From Leucobacter sp. L43 (GTDB taxonomy: Bacteria; Actinomycetota; Actinomycetes; Actinomycetales; Microbacteriaceae): a DNA stretch of 64,000 nucleotides. This document shows positions 27,132 through 35,241 of this stretch, in pieces. Below the pieces are notes generated by a model. The model made no database searches. It saw only the letters and a list, made by a program, of their open reading frames with translations, and had not been told where the DNA came from. Made by a program: the position numbers and the translations under genes. How positions within the stretch are numbered: the first letter of the stretch is position 1; every line of letters starts with the position of its first letter. Location: contig NZ_JAENJG010000001.1 of the NCBI RefSeq assembly GCF_016597785.1, positions 124,001 to 188,000 of the forward strand. Reading direction: 5' to 3'.

Positions 27132-30100
27132 TCAGGCCACCCGCGCCTTCCCGAATGCCGTGACCGTTACCGGCCCCATGAGCCCGTAGGCCTGCGACGG
27201 GACGACGCCGTAGACAGCCGGATTGACGACCCTGAGACGGTTGATCAGCGGGGACGCGACCTCGACGCGCAGCGTGTTGCGGCCGGTGCGCACGTAGTCG
27301 GAGATGTCGAGTTCCGTATCACTCAGATCCACATGGTCGACCGGCACGCTGTTCACCCACACGCGGAAGGTGTCGAGTACCTGCCCCAGGGAGAGGCGGA
27401 CACCGCCCGAGCCGGGCCGCCACGACGCGTCGAGTGCGAAGGTGGTGCGATAGTCCCCGATTCCGGCGACGTCGGCGTACCCCAATTGCGTCCAAGCACC
27501 GAGCGCACCGCTCTCCACGCGGTGCGAGACGTGGTCGGTGGCGACGCCGTCCGCAGCGGGCTGCCAGTCGTCGAGCGTGAGCGACCACTCGGCGAGCTCG
27601 ATGGGGTCCGGGAGGGCGGGCACGAGCGTCTGCTTCTGCCGGCCGTCGGCGAAGCGCACCGAATGAGGGCCCGCCTGCGAGGCGTGGAGGTACACCGCTC
27701 CGTCAGCGCGCACGGACACATCGTCTCCACTCGTCTCGATGACGACCGCGCGGGGCGTCGTCGCTCCGGCCCAGCCCTGCGGCGCGAGCACGACGACGGT
27801 CGACTGCGCCGGTTGCAAACGCAGATGCACGGTGATGGCCGCACCGTCTCGCGTGTACTTCGCGAGCGGCCGGATCGCTCCCGTCCACGCGTCGAGTTCG
27901 TAGGGCACGTGCGAAACCGAGGTGGCGAGTACGGTGACATCCTGCTCGACGTACGCGAGCTTATCCTTGCCCGGATTGTGCTTGGCGTTGACGAAGTAGA
28001 AGTAGTCGACGCCGTCGGAAACCCGGTGCACGTGCTTCACGCTCGAGCTGGCATGGCTGACGGTTCGGGTCACACCCAGCGCGGCCAGGGCCAGCGGAAT
28101 GTCGTCGTTGCCCGCGGCATCGGCCACATTCGGGAGTGCGCGCATCTGGGCGATGATGTCGACGACTCGCTGATTCGTGGCGGCGTCGCGGAACCCGGTC
28201 GACGCAGGTGCGCTCCAATTGCCGAAGAAGACGATGGGGAAGCCCGACTGAGCCAGGGCGAGCAACGCCTCACCGGCGCGCGCGGACATCGTCGCCTCGT
28301 TGCCGCGGAACCGGTCGATGTCGAGGATGAATGCGCGGTAGTTGCCGCCGTCCGGCGCGAAGCGACCGCCCTGGAGCACCGAGAGTTCTTGGAAGAGTCC
28401 TGATTCGTTCAGGAATCCGTGCGACCACCCGATCGGGATGCCCGCAGCCGTCGCCCACGGCGCACCGATGCCCGTCTGCGCCCAGCCCTTCTGCCGGAAG
28501 AACGCGATGTCGTACACGGGGCGTCCCTGCTGGAGTACCCACTGCGTGCGCGAGATGGCTGCCGCGACCCGGTCGAGGTGCTTCCACACGGGCATGCGCG
28601 GACCCCATGCCTCGGAGTAGCCGACGCCGCCGTTGTAGGGGGAGAAGGCGGCGAACCCTGGCCATGCGGCGCCCGGTGCGGCCGCGTACGCGTATCCGTG
28701 CAGCACCGTCTGATTCACTCCGCCGCAGAAGGTCTCGGCGAGCGTGTAGAGCACTTCGTTGCGCCACGTCGTGAGATACGCCTTGTTGAGGTAGGCCGAC
28801 GATTCACAACTGAGCAGCTTGCGCCCAGCGATGTCTCGCCCGCTTGCGAGCACGCGGTAGTCGTCGACGTTCTTCGCACCGAGGGACTCCGTCTCCGGGA
28901 TGTCGACGATGCCGGCCTGCTCGATGGAATCCTGCTCGAGGCCGTATGCCTGCACGCGGTATTCGAGTCCGTACGAGTGCGCCCAATCCCGCAGCGGAAT
29001 GAGGTGGTACTCGGAGTACAGCTCGCTCATGACCTGGTTGAAATCGTCTCGGACGCGAGTGGTGACGACGTCGTCGAAGTCGTAGAGGTACTTCTCCTTC
29101 GTCTCGACGAGTGCGGGCAGGAACGGGAAGACGTCGTAGCTCATGCGCTTCTGGAACTCTTCGCGAGCCTTCGGCGTCCAGATGGTGGCGTGCGTCTCGA
29201 TCTCGAGCGAATCCTCGAAGAAGCTGCCGCCGACGGACCCGAGCAGTCCTTTGATGCGGTCAGTGAGGAGGTTCGTCTCCCAGTAGTCGATGAGCGTCTG
29301 CGCGCCTGTCGCGCTGAAATGATCGACCACGTACGACGTGGGGTTCGTGTGGTCGCCACCCTCCGGGCGCTGACCGCTCCCGCGTTCCCAATACGCGAGG
29401 AGCACCCAGGAGCCGCCCGTGGCGGGCGCCGTCCACTCGAGGCGTTCGTTCGCGACGTCGCCCGTCAGGTCGACGAGGCTGCTGCGCTTCAGCACGGTCG
29501 TCTTCCCGACGCTGACGATCTCGAGCGCGTGCACGCCGATGAGCGCGCGCTCGGTCACCCCTGGCTCCGGGGGAGTGATGGGCTCGGGGAGCGGCCCCGA
29601 GAACGCGCTGCCCGGGGCGAGCGTCGTCGATCCGTGCGCGATCTCCTTGATCGCGGCCTCGGACTGGGGCGTGATGTTCGGCGTCGCCGCGGGCCATGAC
29701 GGCCCGAGGGTGATATCGATCTCGATGCCCTCTTCCTCCGCGGTGGCGAGGGCGGTCTCGACTGCGGCGATCCAGTGCTCACCGCCCCATCCGAAGTTGT
29801 CGATGTCGAGCCCGCCCTTGACGCTGTGGTGGACGTCGGAGATCTCGAGGCCGCCGAAGCCGGATCGCGCTGCGGTGCGCACCTCTGCCGCGATCTGCTC
29901 GAGGTCCACCTGACCGTTGGGCCACCACCAGCGGAACCGCGGAGCCGTGGCCATCGTCGGGTTCGTGAAGCCGTCGAGCGTCGCGGCGCCGGTGCCGGTC
30001 TCAGCGCCAGCGACGGCGCGGGCAGCGGCGGGGTGGGACGCCGAGAGGGCGGCCACCCCCGCGGCGGTCACCGCCGAGTAGCGGATGAGTTGTCGGCGAG

Positions 30101-30137
30101 TCAGACCAGATGGCCGGCGGTCGACGTGGTGTGGCAT
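27132..30137 (-). CDS. Secreted glycoside hydrolase, GH106 (alpha-L-rhamnosidase)-like
   Basis: A 1001-residue exported enzyme. The Tat signal has twin arginines at 14-15 (TRRQLIRY) and a hydrophobic stretch ending AAARA. The mature N-terminus opens with PRFRWWWPNGQVDLEQI (about 66-82), then GFGGLEI, typical of GH106-type enzymes, with a TIM-barrel-like region and C-terminal beta-sandwich modules (VRLSLGQVLDTFRVWVNS, LDISDYVRTGRNTLRVEV). It probably releases alpha-L-rhamnose or a related sugar from polysaccharide or glycoside. Start ATG 30137 has AAAGGAG upstream. A regulated promoter precedes it, and the sortase-anchored gene follows. Substrate is inferred from family only. Confidence 0.8.
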   Translation of the reverse strand: MPHHVDRRPSGLTRRQLIRYSAVTAAGVAALSASHPAAARAVAGAETGTGAATLDGFTNPTMATAPRFRWWWPNGQVDLEQIAAEVRTAARSGFGGLEISDVHHSVKGGLDIDNFGWGGEHWIAAVETALATAEEEGIEIDITLGPSWPAATPNITPQSEAAIKEIAHGSTTLAPGSAFSGPLPEPITPPEPGVTERALIGVHALEIVSVGKTTVLKRSSLVDLTGDVANERLEWTAPATGGSWVLLAYWERGSGQRPEGGDHTNPTSYVVDHFSATGAQTLIDYWETNLLTDRIKGLLGSVGGSFFEDSLEIETHATIWTPKAREEFQKRMSYDVFPFLPALVETKEKYLYDFDDVVTTRVRDDFNQVMSELYSEYHLIPLRDWAHSYGLEYRVQAYGLEQDSIEQAGIVDIPETESLGAKNVDDYRVLASGRDIAGRKLLSCESSAYLNKAYLTTWRNEVLYTLAETFCGGVNQTVLHGYAYAAAPGAAWPGFAAFSPYNGGVGYSEAWGPRMPVWKHLDRVAAAISRTQWVLQQGRPVYDIAFFRQKGWAQTGIGAPWATAAGIPIGWSHGFLNESGLFQELSVLQGGRFAPDGGNYRAFILDIDRFRGNEATMSARAGEALLALAQSGFPIVFFGNWSAPASTGFRDAATNQRVVDIIAQMRALPNVADAAGNDDIPLALAALGVTRTVSHASSSVKHVHRVSDGVDYFYFVNAKHNPGKDKLAYVEQDVTVLATSVSHVPYELDAWTGAIRPLAKYTRDGAAITVHLRLQPAQSTVVVLAPQGWAGATTPRAVVIETSGDDVSVRADGAVYLHASQAGPHSVRFADGRQKQTLVPALPDPIELAEWSLTLDDWQPAADGVATDHVSHRVESGALGAWTQLGYADVAGIGDYRTTFALDASWRPGSGGVRLSLGQVLDTFRVWVNSVPVDHVDLSDTELDISDYVRTGRNTLRVEVASPLINRLRVVNPAVYGVVPSQAYGLMGPVTVTAFGKARVA

Positions 30138-30193
30138 GCGATTGCGCTCCTTTGCGACAACGGCGCCGCAGCTTTCGCACACTCGCCGTCGAG

Positions 30194-30207
30194 TTGAATC
30201 GTTTCAA
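30194..30207 (-). promoter_or_regulatory. LacI-type operator before the GH106 gene
   Basis: TTGAATCGTTTCAA is a near-perfect palindrome around a central CG, the design of LacI/GalR-family sites. It lies about 8-21 nt after the predicted transcription start, a classic repression position. No LacI regulator gene is in the window. Confidence 0.65.
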
Positions 30208-30221
30208 AACCGTGCAGCAAA

Positions 30222-30251
30222 AGCCTACTGACCGTTCATCGGCAATGTCAA
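30222..30251 (-). promoter_or_regulatory. Promoter of the GH106-surface protein operon
   Basis: On the minus strand a perfect TTGACA (-35, 30251-30246) is 18 nt from TAGGCT (-10, 30227-30222). The -35 lies within a second palindromic stretch (30240-30259: CGGCAA and TTGCCG ends, with an inner CAACGTTG), a possible second regulator site. Confidence 0.65.
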
Positions 30252-30315
30252 CGTTGCCGAGACGCAACACAACGTGCTATTCGCGGCCGATCCGTGCATC
30301 GAGCATGACGCTCGC

Positions 30316-30370
30316 GAGTCCGTGCGATGCCGACGCGGTTGCATGCCGCGCGTCGGCATCGCACGGACTC
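30316..30370 (-). terminator. 22-bp perfect hairpin at the end of the BCCT gene
   Basis: Arms 30316-30337 and 30349-30370 are exact complements around an 11-nt loop. The BCCT stop codon (30369-30371) overlaps the first arm. It also separates this operon from the GH106 promoter. Confidence 0.9.
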
Positions 30371-32282
30371 AGCGGTCGGTCTCTCGCTCCGTCTCTCGCT
30401 CGGCATCCTCGATCGCGGGAGCGACCCCGGGGGAGGAGCCGAGGGAGGAGCCGGGGGTGGGCTCCGCTTCGGGTGCGGCGATGGTGTCGATCGGCCCCGT
30501 CGTCGCGTCGACGTACCAGTCGGTGAGCGCGGGATCCTCGCTGTCGAAGCCCGCGCCGGCGCCTTGGTGGGCGGGCACGCTGTTCGTACCGAAGACGAAG
30601 TCATCGCCGAACTCGTCGATGCCGCGCCTCACGCCCTGCGCGATCGCAGCACGAGCATACGCGCGACGGATGATGTACGGATCGGTCCGCAGGTCCTTCG
30701 CCCAGGCGATCATGATCCCGATCACGATGAAAGCGAACGGCAGCGCTGACACCACCATCAGCGACTGGAGGCCGGCGAGCGTGTCTCGCCCACCCGCAAG
30801 GAGGAGAGCGACGGCGATGAGGCTGAGGAGGAGACCCCAGACGATCGTCACCCATTTCGCCGGCTCCGGTCGTCCCATCTGCGACATCGAGGCCATCACG
30901 ATGGATGCGGAGTCGGCAGCCGTCACGAAGAAGACGAGCACAGCGATCATCGCGACCACGGAGGCGATCATGCCGAACGGCAGCTCGTTCAGCATGTCGA
31001 AGAGCACTGACTCGCCGGAGCCTCCGGTGTCGAGCTGAGCGCCCTGGAGCGTCTGGAAAATGGCCGTACCGCCGTAGATCACGAACCAGGTGATGACGAT
31101 CGCCGAGGGCACGAGGACCACGGTCGTCACGAACTCTCGCAAGGTGCGGCCGCGGGAGATCTTCGCGATGAACATGCCGACGAAGGGCGTCCATGAGACC
31201 CACCAGGCCCAGTAGTACGTCGTCCAGGTCGACAGGAACTGCGTCGCATCCTCTCCCTGATTGGGGTTGCGCGCGAGCATGATCATCGCCTGCTGGAAGA
31301 ACTCGATGATGGACGACGGCAGGAAGTTGAGCAGGTAGACCGTCGGCCCGACGATGAAGACGAAGAGGGCGAGCAGGCCGGTGAGGAACATGTTGATGTT
31401 CGAAAGGCGCCGGATGCCCTTCTTGACTCCGGCGACCGCCGAAGCGATGAAGCAGGCCGTCAGGATCGCGATCGAACCCACGATGAAGGCGTTGCCCATG
31501 GGGCCGAGCCCGGTCACGATGCGGAAACCGCTCTCGATCTGCAGGGCGCCGATTCCGAGCGAAACCGCGGTGCCGAACAGGGTCACGATGATCGCGAAGA
31601 TATCGATGATCCGGCCCAGAATGCGGTTGCTGCTTCCGGGGAACACCGGCTCGAAGAGGGCGGAGATGAGTGGCGCGCGGCCGCGACGGTACGCACTGTA
31701 GGCGATCGCGCCCCCGACCAGTGCGTAGAAGGACCACGCGATCGGACCCCAGTGGAGGATGGTCTGCGCGAGTGCCGGAAGAGCTGCGTCCCCGCTGCCG
31801 GGCTCGACCTCGAGACCCGGTGCCGGATCGAGGAAGTAGGTCAGGGGTTCGAGCGGGCCGTAGAAGAGCAGGCCGATCCCGAGCCCAGCTGCGAAGAGCA
31901 TCGAGATCCACGACAGGGTCGAGAACTCCGGTTCCTCGTCATCCGAACCGAGGCGGATGCCGCCGGTGCGGCCGTAGCCAACGACGAGCATGAAGCAGAC
32001 CACCGCGATGGCGAGGGAACCGAACAGCCAGCTGAAGTTCTCGGTGACCCAGGTGAGCGAGTTCCCGCCGACGACGGCGATGGTGTCCGGCGCGATGAAG
32101 GCCCAGACGATCACTGCGAGCGTGCAGGCGACGGCGACACCGAGGACCACCCAGTTCGTGGCGAAGCGGACTCCGGTCTGCTCGACCCCGATGCCCGGGA
32201 TGAGGCCGGGGTGGGGGACCGGAGGCGGGGTGACCAGTGTGATCTTGCGCGTGCGCTTGCCTGGCTCGTGCCGGTCACTCAT
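30369..32282 (-). CDS. BCCT family transporter (glycine betaine/choline/carnitine type)
   Basis: A secondary transporter for quaternary-ammonium osmolytes such as betaine, driven by sodium or protons. The product has 637 residues and 12 membrane helices (about 40-520). It has the BCCT signatures: FSTLSWISMLFAAGLGIGLLFYGPLEP, ILHWGPIAWSFYALVG, and the tryptophan-rich WTTYYWAWWVSWTPFVG. About 90 polar residues form the C-terminal cytoplasmic tail, the place where osmosensing domains sit in BetP-like proteins. Its ATG overlaps the trpF 3' end by 8 nt, so it is translated from the trpF transcript. Confidence 0.93.
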   Translation of the reverse strand: MSDRHEPGKRTRKITLVTPPPVPHPGLIPGIGVEQTGVRFATNWVVLGVAVACTLAVIVWAFIAPDTIAVVGGNSLTWVTENFSWLFGSLAIAVVCFMLVVGYGRTGGIRLGSDDEEPEFSTLSWISMLFAAGLGIGLLFYGPLEPLTYFLDPAPGLEVEPGSGDAALPALAQTILHWGPIAWSFYALVGGAIAYSAYRRGRAPLISALFEPVFPGSSNRILGRIIDIFAIIVTLFGTAVSLGIGALQIESGFRIVTGLGPMGNAFIVGSIAILTACFIASAVAGVKKGIRRLSNINMFLTGLLALFVFIVGPTVYLLNFLPSSIIEFFQQAMIMLARNPNQGEDATQFLSTWTTYYWAWWVSWTPFVGMFIAKISRGRTLREFVTTVVLVPSAIVITWFVIYGGTAIFQTLQGAQLDTGGSGESVLFDMLNELPFGMIASVVAMIAVLVFFVTAADSASIVMASMSQMGRPEPAKWVTIVWGLLLSLIAVALLLAGGRDTLAGLQSLMVVSALPFAFIVIGIMIAWAKDLRTDPYIIRRAYARAAIAQGVRRGIDEFGDDFVFGTNSVPAHQGAGAGFDSEDPALTDWYVDATTGPIDTIAAPEAEPTPGSSLGSSPGVAPAIEDAERETERETDR

Positions 32283-32937
32283 ATGAAATATCGCTTTCGT
32301 CGGTAGGCGCGAGTTGCGCGCGTGCCGCTTCGATGAAGCGGCGGATCAGTTCTGGGTGCTTCTGGCCAGGGGAGCGCTCGACGCCGCTGGAGACGTCGAC
32401 GCCGCCGGGTCGAGCGGTGGAGATCGCTGCTGCGACATTCTCGGGGGAGAGGCCACCGGCCAGCAGCCAGTCCGGGCCGATACGGCGCGTGAGTTCGCTG
32501 TCGCTCCCGAGCGGAGAGAGATCCCACGTGTCGCCCGAACCGGGGATCGCGCCGTCGAGGAGGAGTCGTTCCTCATTCAGCTCCCCGGCGTACAACTGCG
32601 GAGCTTCGGTCAGCGACGTCGCGCGCCACACTCGAGGGAGCAGCGCCTGCGCGCTCGCCACGTCATCCGCGGTATACGACCCGTGCAGCTGCAAGACATC
32701 GAATCCGAGATCGAGTGCCAGCCGTGCCGCTTCCGCAGCGGGGATCGAGTTCACGACGAGGACGGTGTCGACGTCCGGCCGAGCGCTCCGTGCAGCGCTG
32801 ATCACGGCCCGCGCGTCATCCGCCGATGCGTGGCGGGGGCTGCGCGGGCTCATGACGACGCCGATGGCATCGGCGCCGAGCTCGACTGCAAGCGCTGCGT
32901 GCGCGGGCTCGCGAAGCCCGCAGATCTTGACGTACAT
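32275..32937 (-). CDS. trpF: Phosphoribosylanthranilate isomerase
   Basis: Third step of tryptophan synthesis, an Amadori rearrangement in a small TIM barrel. The product has 220 residues: VKICGLREP at the start, VVMSPRSPRH, VLQLHG, LAGGLSPENV and GVDVSSGVE, which together give the phosphate site and catalytic Cys/Asp. I chose ATG 32937, six nt after GAGGG; ATG 32943 adds two residues. It stands apart from other trp genes and leads into a BCCT transporter. Confidence 0.93.
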   Translation of the reverse strand: MYVKICGLREPAHAALAVELGADAIGVVMSPRSPRHASADDARAVISAARSARPDVDTVLVVNSIPAAEAARLALDLGFDVLQLHGSYTADDVASAQALLPRVWRATSLTEAPQLYAGELNEERLLLDGAIPGSGDTWDLSPLGSDSELTRRIGPDWLLAGGLSPENVAAAISTARPGGVDVSSGVERSPGQKHPELIRRFIEAARAQLAPTDESDISYE

Positions 32938-33068
32938 ACCCATCCCTCGTTTCGGCGACTCTCCAGGGTACCCAATGGGCCGCGAGGTCGGCATCACGGG
33001 GCGCCGGTCGCGGGAGTCGAGCGGATGAACACCCGGCTCGCCGAGCCCACGCGTCGACGTATGTTCGT

Positions 33069-33074
33069 TACGCT
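33069..33074 (+). promoter_or_regulatory. -10 box (TACGCT) of chrA, leaderless
   Basis: TACGCT ends 6 nt before GTG 33081. The CAAGGG between them is too close to serve as a ribosome-binding site. Confidence 0.5.
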
Positions 33075-33080
33075 CAAGGG

Positions 33081-34307
33081 GTGTCTTGGCGTGCGCAGAG
33101 CCGGTCTCGGGTGCTTGAGGTGTTCGCCGTGTTCTTGCGACTCGGGTGCACCTCGTTCGGCGGCCCGATCGCCCACCTCGGGTATTTTCGCGAGGAGTTC
33201 GTCGTACGTCGACGCTGGATGAGCGACGCGGAGTACGCGCAACTCGTCGCGCTGTGCCAGTTCCTCCCCGGCCCGGCGTCGAGCCAGGTCGGCTTCGGGC
33301 TCGGACTGCGTCGGGCGGGCCTCCCCGGTGCCATCGGGGCGTGGATCGCGTTCACTCTTCCGTCGGTGGCCGTCATGATCGCCCTCGCACTGGGCGCGGC
33401 TTCTCTGACGGGGCCAGTCGCCGACGGCGTGCTGCACGGTGTGCTCGCGGTCGCTGTCGCCGTCGTCGCGCACGCCGTGCACGGCATGGCACGATCCCTC
33501 GCGCCGGACCTGCCGCGCGCCGGGATCGCCGCGCTCGCAGGAATCGTCGCATTGCTCGTCGGTGGCGTCTGGGGGCAGCTCGCTGTACTGTGCGGTGGCG
33601 CCGCCGCCGGAGTCCTCCTGCTGAGGCGATCTGCGGAGGTCGAAACGGACGTGGGTGCGCAGGGAAGCGGGTGGGCGATGGGCATCTCGCAACGGAGCGG
33701 AGCCGTCGCCTTGGCGATCGGTGGCGCACTCCTCGTGGCTCTCCCGATCATCGCGGGCGCGGTGCAGCACACCGCCCTGTCGGTCACCGACGCCGCGTAC
33801 CGCGCCGGAGCGACCGTATTCGGGGGAGGCCACGTCGTGCTGGCGACCCTTCAAGCGGAGCCGGCGCTCGCTCGGGGAATCGACCAGGATCAGCTGCTCT
33901 TCGGATACGGCGCCGCGCAGGCTATGCCCGGACCTCTGTTCAGCATCGCCGCGTACGTCGGCGCGCTCGCTGACGGGGCGGGGAGTGTCTCAGAGCGTGT
34001 GGGCCTCGCAGTGCTTGCGATCGTGGCGATCTTCACCCCGGGGTTCTTGCTGCTCCTCGGCGTGCTGCCCTTCTGGGCGCGGCTCCAGCGAATCCCGAGA
34101 ATCGCCGCGGCGGTGCGGGGGATCAACGCTGCCGTGGTCGGCGTGCTCGCTGCGGCCTTCATCGATCCCGTGCTGACTCACGGTGTGACGGACGTCGCTG
34201 CACTCGCGCTGGCGCTCGCCGCGCTCGTCGCCCTGTACCTGCGCGTGCCGCCGTGGATCGTCGTCGTGACGGGCGCGGTCTGCGGCGCCGCGTCGTCTCT
34301 GCTGTAG
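33081..34307 (+). CDS. chrA: Chromate transporter, long-chain ChrA type
   Basis: A membrane protein of 408 residues with two homologous CHR halves. Half 1 opens FLRLGCTSFGGPIAHLGYF and has QFLPGPASSQVGFGLG; half 2 has AGATVFGGGHVVLATLQ and GYGAAQAMPGPLFSIAAYVG. These paired signatures are specific for the CHR family, which exports chromate, though many members have unproven substrates. GTG start behind a -10 box. No chrB or other metal gene is near. Divergent from trpF. Confidence 0.92.
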   Translation: MSWRAQSRSRVLEVFAVFLRLGCTSFGGPIAHLGYFREEFVVRRRWMSDAEYAQLVALCQFLPGPASSQVGFGLGLRRAGLPGAIGAWIAFTLPSVAVMIALALGAASLTGPVADGVLHGVLAVAVAVVAHAVHGMARSLAPDLPRAGIAALAGIVALLVGGVWGQLAVLCGGAAAGVLLLRRSAEVETDVGAQGSGWAMGISQRSGAVALAIGGALLVALPIIAGAVQHTALSVTDAAYRAGATVFGGGHVVLATLQAEPALARGIDQDQLLFGYGAAQAMPGPLFSIAAYVGALADGAGSVSERVGLAVLAIVAIFTPGFLLLLGVLPFWARLQRIPRIAAAVRGINAAVVGVLAAAFIDPVLTHGVTDVAALALALAALVALYLRVPPWIVVVTGAVCGAASSLL

Positions 34308-34332
34308 TGCACTGGCAGTCTGCGCGGTGCGT

Positions 34333-34875
34333 TCAACGGGTATTAGACCGTTGGGGCTGGAACAGGTGAGAATCGGCGAGCTGCATGCCGAAGACAATGC
34401 GCACAACGCTGCTGTCGCTGAAGTCTTCAGCGATTCGCTGCATGCCGATCTTCTCGGCAACCCGCGCTGAAGCGCGATTGTCAGGGTGGACGATCGCGAC
34501 GAGCTCGTCTGCGCTCAAGCGCGTTCGTGCGAAATCGCGGCACGATGTTGCGGCCTCAGTGGCGAGGCCGAGACCGTGCCAATCCGGAATGAGGTGATAC
34601 CCGACCTCGAGCATCTGCGTGCCGTTCACAGATTGCCAGGTCAGTCCACAGTCGCCGACGAACTCACCATTCGTCGCCTCAATGATCCAGAGGCCGTACC
34701 CGTGTGTGGCGTAGTTCTTCTGATTCCACTCAATCCACTCGGCGGCCTCGGCCCGCGTCTTCGGCGATGGATAGAACTCCATGACGACCGGATCGCCGAG
34801 CATTGCCGCCATTGCGTCCAAATCTTCAGGCGACATCTCTCTGAAACGTAGACGATCGGTGTTGAGCGGAAGCAT
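34333..34875 (-). CDS. GNAT family N-acetyltransferase, RimJ/RimL-like
   Basis: A 180-residue GNAT protein starting LNTDRLRFREMSPEDLDAM, with WQSVNGTQMLEVGYHLIPDWHGLGLATEA (acetyl-CoA motif HGLGLA) and PDNRASARVAEKIGMQR. This layout matches acetyltransferases that modify protein N-termini or small amines. The base composition is more AT-rich than neighbouring genes, which together with the odd region upstream may mean recent acquisition. ATG 34875 lies 7 nt after a TAAACT box, so it is probably leaderless. Confidence 0.85.
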   Translation of the reverse strand: MLPLNTDRLRFREMSPEDLDAMAAMLGDPVVMEFYPSPKTRAEAAEWIEWNQKNYATHGYGLWIIEATNGEFVGDCGLTWQSVNGTQMLEVGYHLIPDWHGLGLATEAATSCRDFARTRLSADELVAIVHPDNRASARVAEKIGMQRIAEDFSDSSVVRIVFGMQLADSHLFQPQRSNTR

Positions 34876-34882
34876 GGCGAAC

Positions 34883-34888
34883 AGTTTA
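34883..34888 (-). promoter_or_regulatory. -10 box (TAAACT) of the GNAT gene, leaderless
   Basis: On the minus strand TAAACT is followed by 7 nt and ATG 34875, with no ribosome-binding site. Confidence 0.5.
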
Positions 34889-34952
34889 GTCAGCGTGGCG
34901 ATAAGGCTTTACATAGCGCTGCCCTTCGATCGAGCTGACATAATATAGATTA

Positions 34953-35237
34953 TCATGCATGCTGGGCGGAGTGCGAGCGAGACCTGATCCACGCTGACGG
35001 CTGCGCGTTCTGAGCGAACATTACGCGCAACGATCGCACATGCGCCGTTGCGCGTTCGCTCCCTGGAAGCTGCCCGTCGAAAACCTGAGGCACTGAATCT
35101 CTGGGCTCGAATCGTCGCAGCATGCGACGATTCTGGAACTCATCGTCGTCGATGAGCTCGGGCATTCCATTGCTGACATAACTCCGATCGAAGCACGTGC
35201 GGAGCCACGCGCGCACGATTCCCGATGCGCGCTTCAC
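34953..35237 (-). CDS. Doubtful small ORF, 94 codons
   Basis: Begins 4 nt after the PAP2 stop. The product is basic, has no recognisable domain or membrane helix, and the frame crosses two strong hairpins. It may be a gene remnant or chance frame. Confidence 0.2.
   Translation of the reverse strand: MKRASGIVRAWLRTCFDRSYVSNGMPELIDDDEFQNRRMLRRFEPRDSVPQVFDGQLPGSERATAHVRSLRVMFAQNAQPSAWIRSRSHSAQHA
35012..35061. repeat. 50-nt bulged hairpin in the orphan region
   Basis: Outer stem 35012-35019 with 35054-35061 and inner stem 35025-35032 with 35046-35053, both perfect, separated by a one-sided 5-nt bulge (ATTAC). Loop is 13 nt. Confidence 0.7.
35109..35133. terminator. 11-bp hairpin with 3-nt loop
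   Basis: Arms 35109-35119 and 35123-35133 (GAATCGTCGCA and its complement) are perfect. It lies about 110 nt downstream of the PAP2 stop and may be the terminator of the hydrolase-SpoU-PAP2 operon. Confidence 0.6.
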
Positions 35238-35241
35238 ACGC

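Larger units (their letters stand above)
34876..35241. other. AT-richer, structured region without a confident gene
   Basis: 366 nt holding an unusually AT-rich stretch (ATAATATAGATTAT near 34941), a 50-nt hairpin at 35012-35061 (outer 8-bp stem, 5-nt bulge, inner 8-bp stem, 13-nt loop) and a second hairpin at 35109-35133 (11-bp stem, 3-nt loop). A 94-codon frame crosses it on the minus strand, listed separately with low confidence. It could be a degraded insertion or a small structured RNA. Confidence 0.5.
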
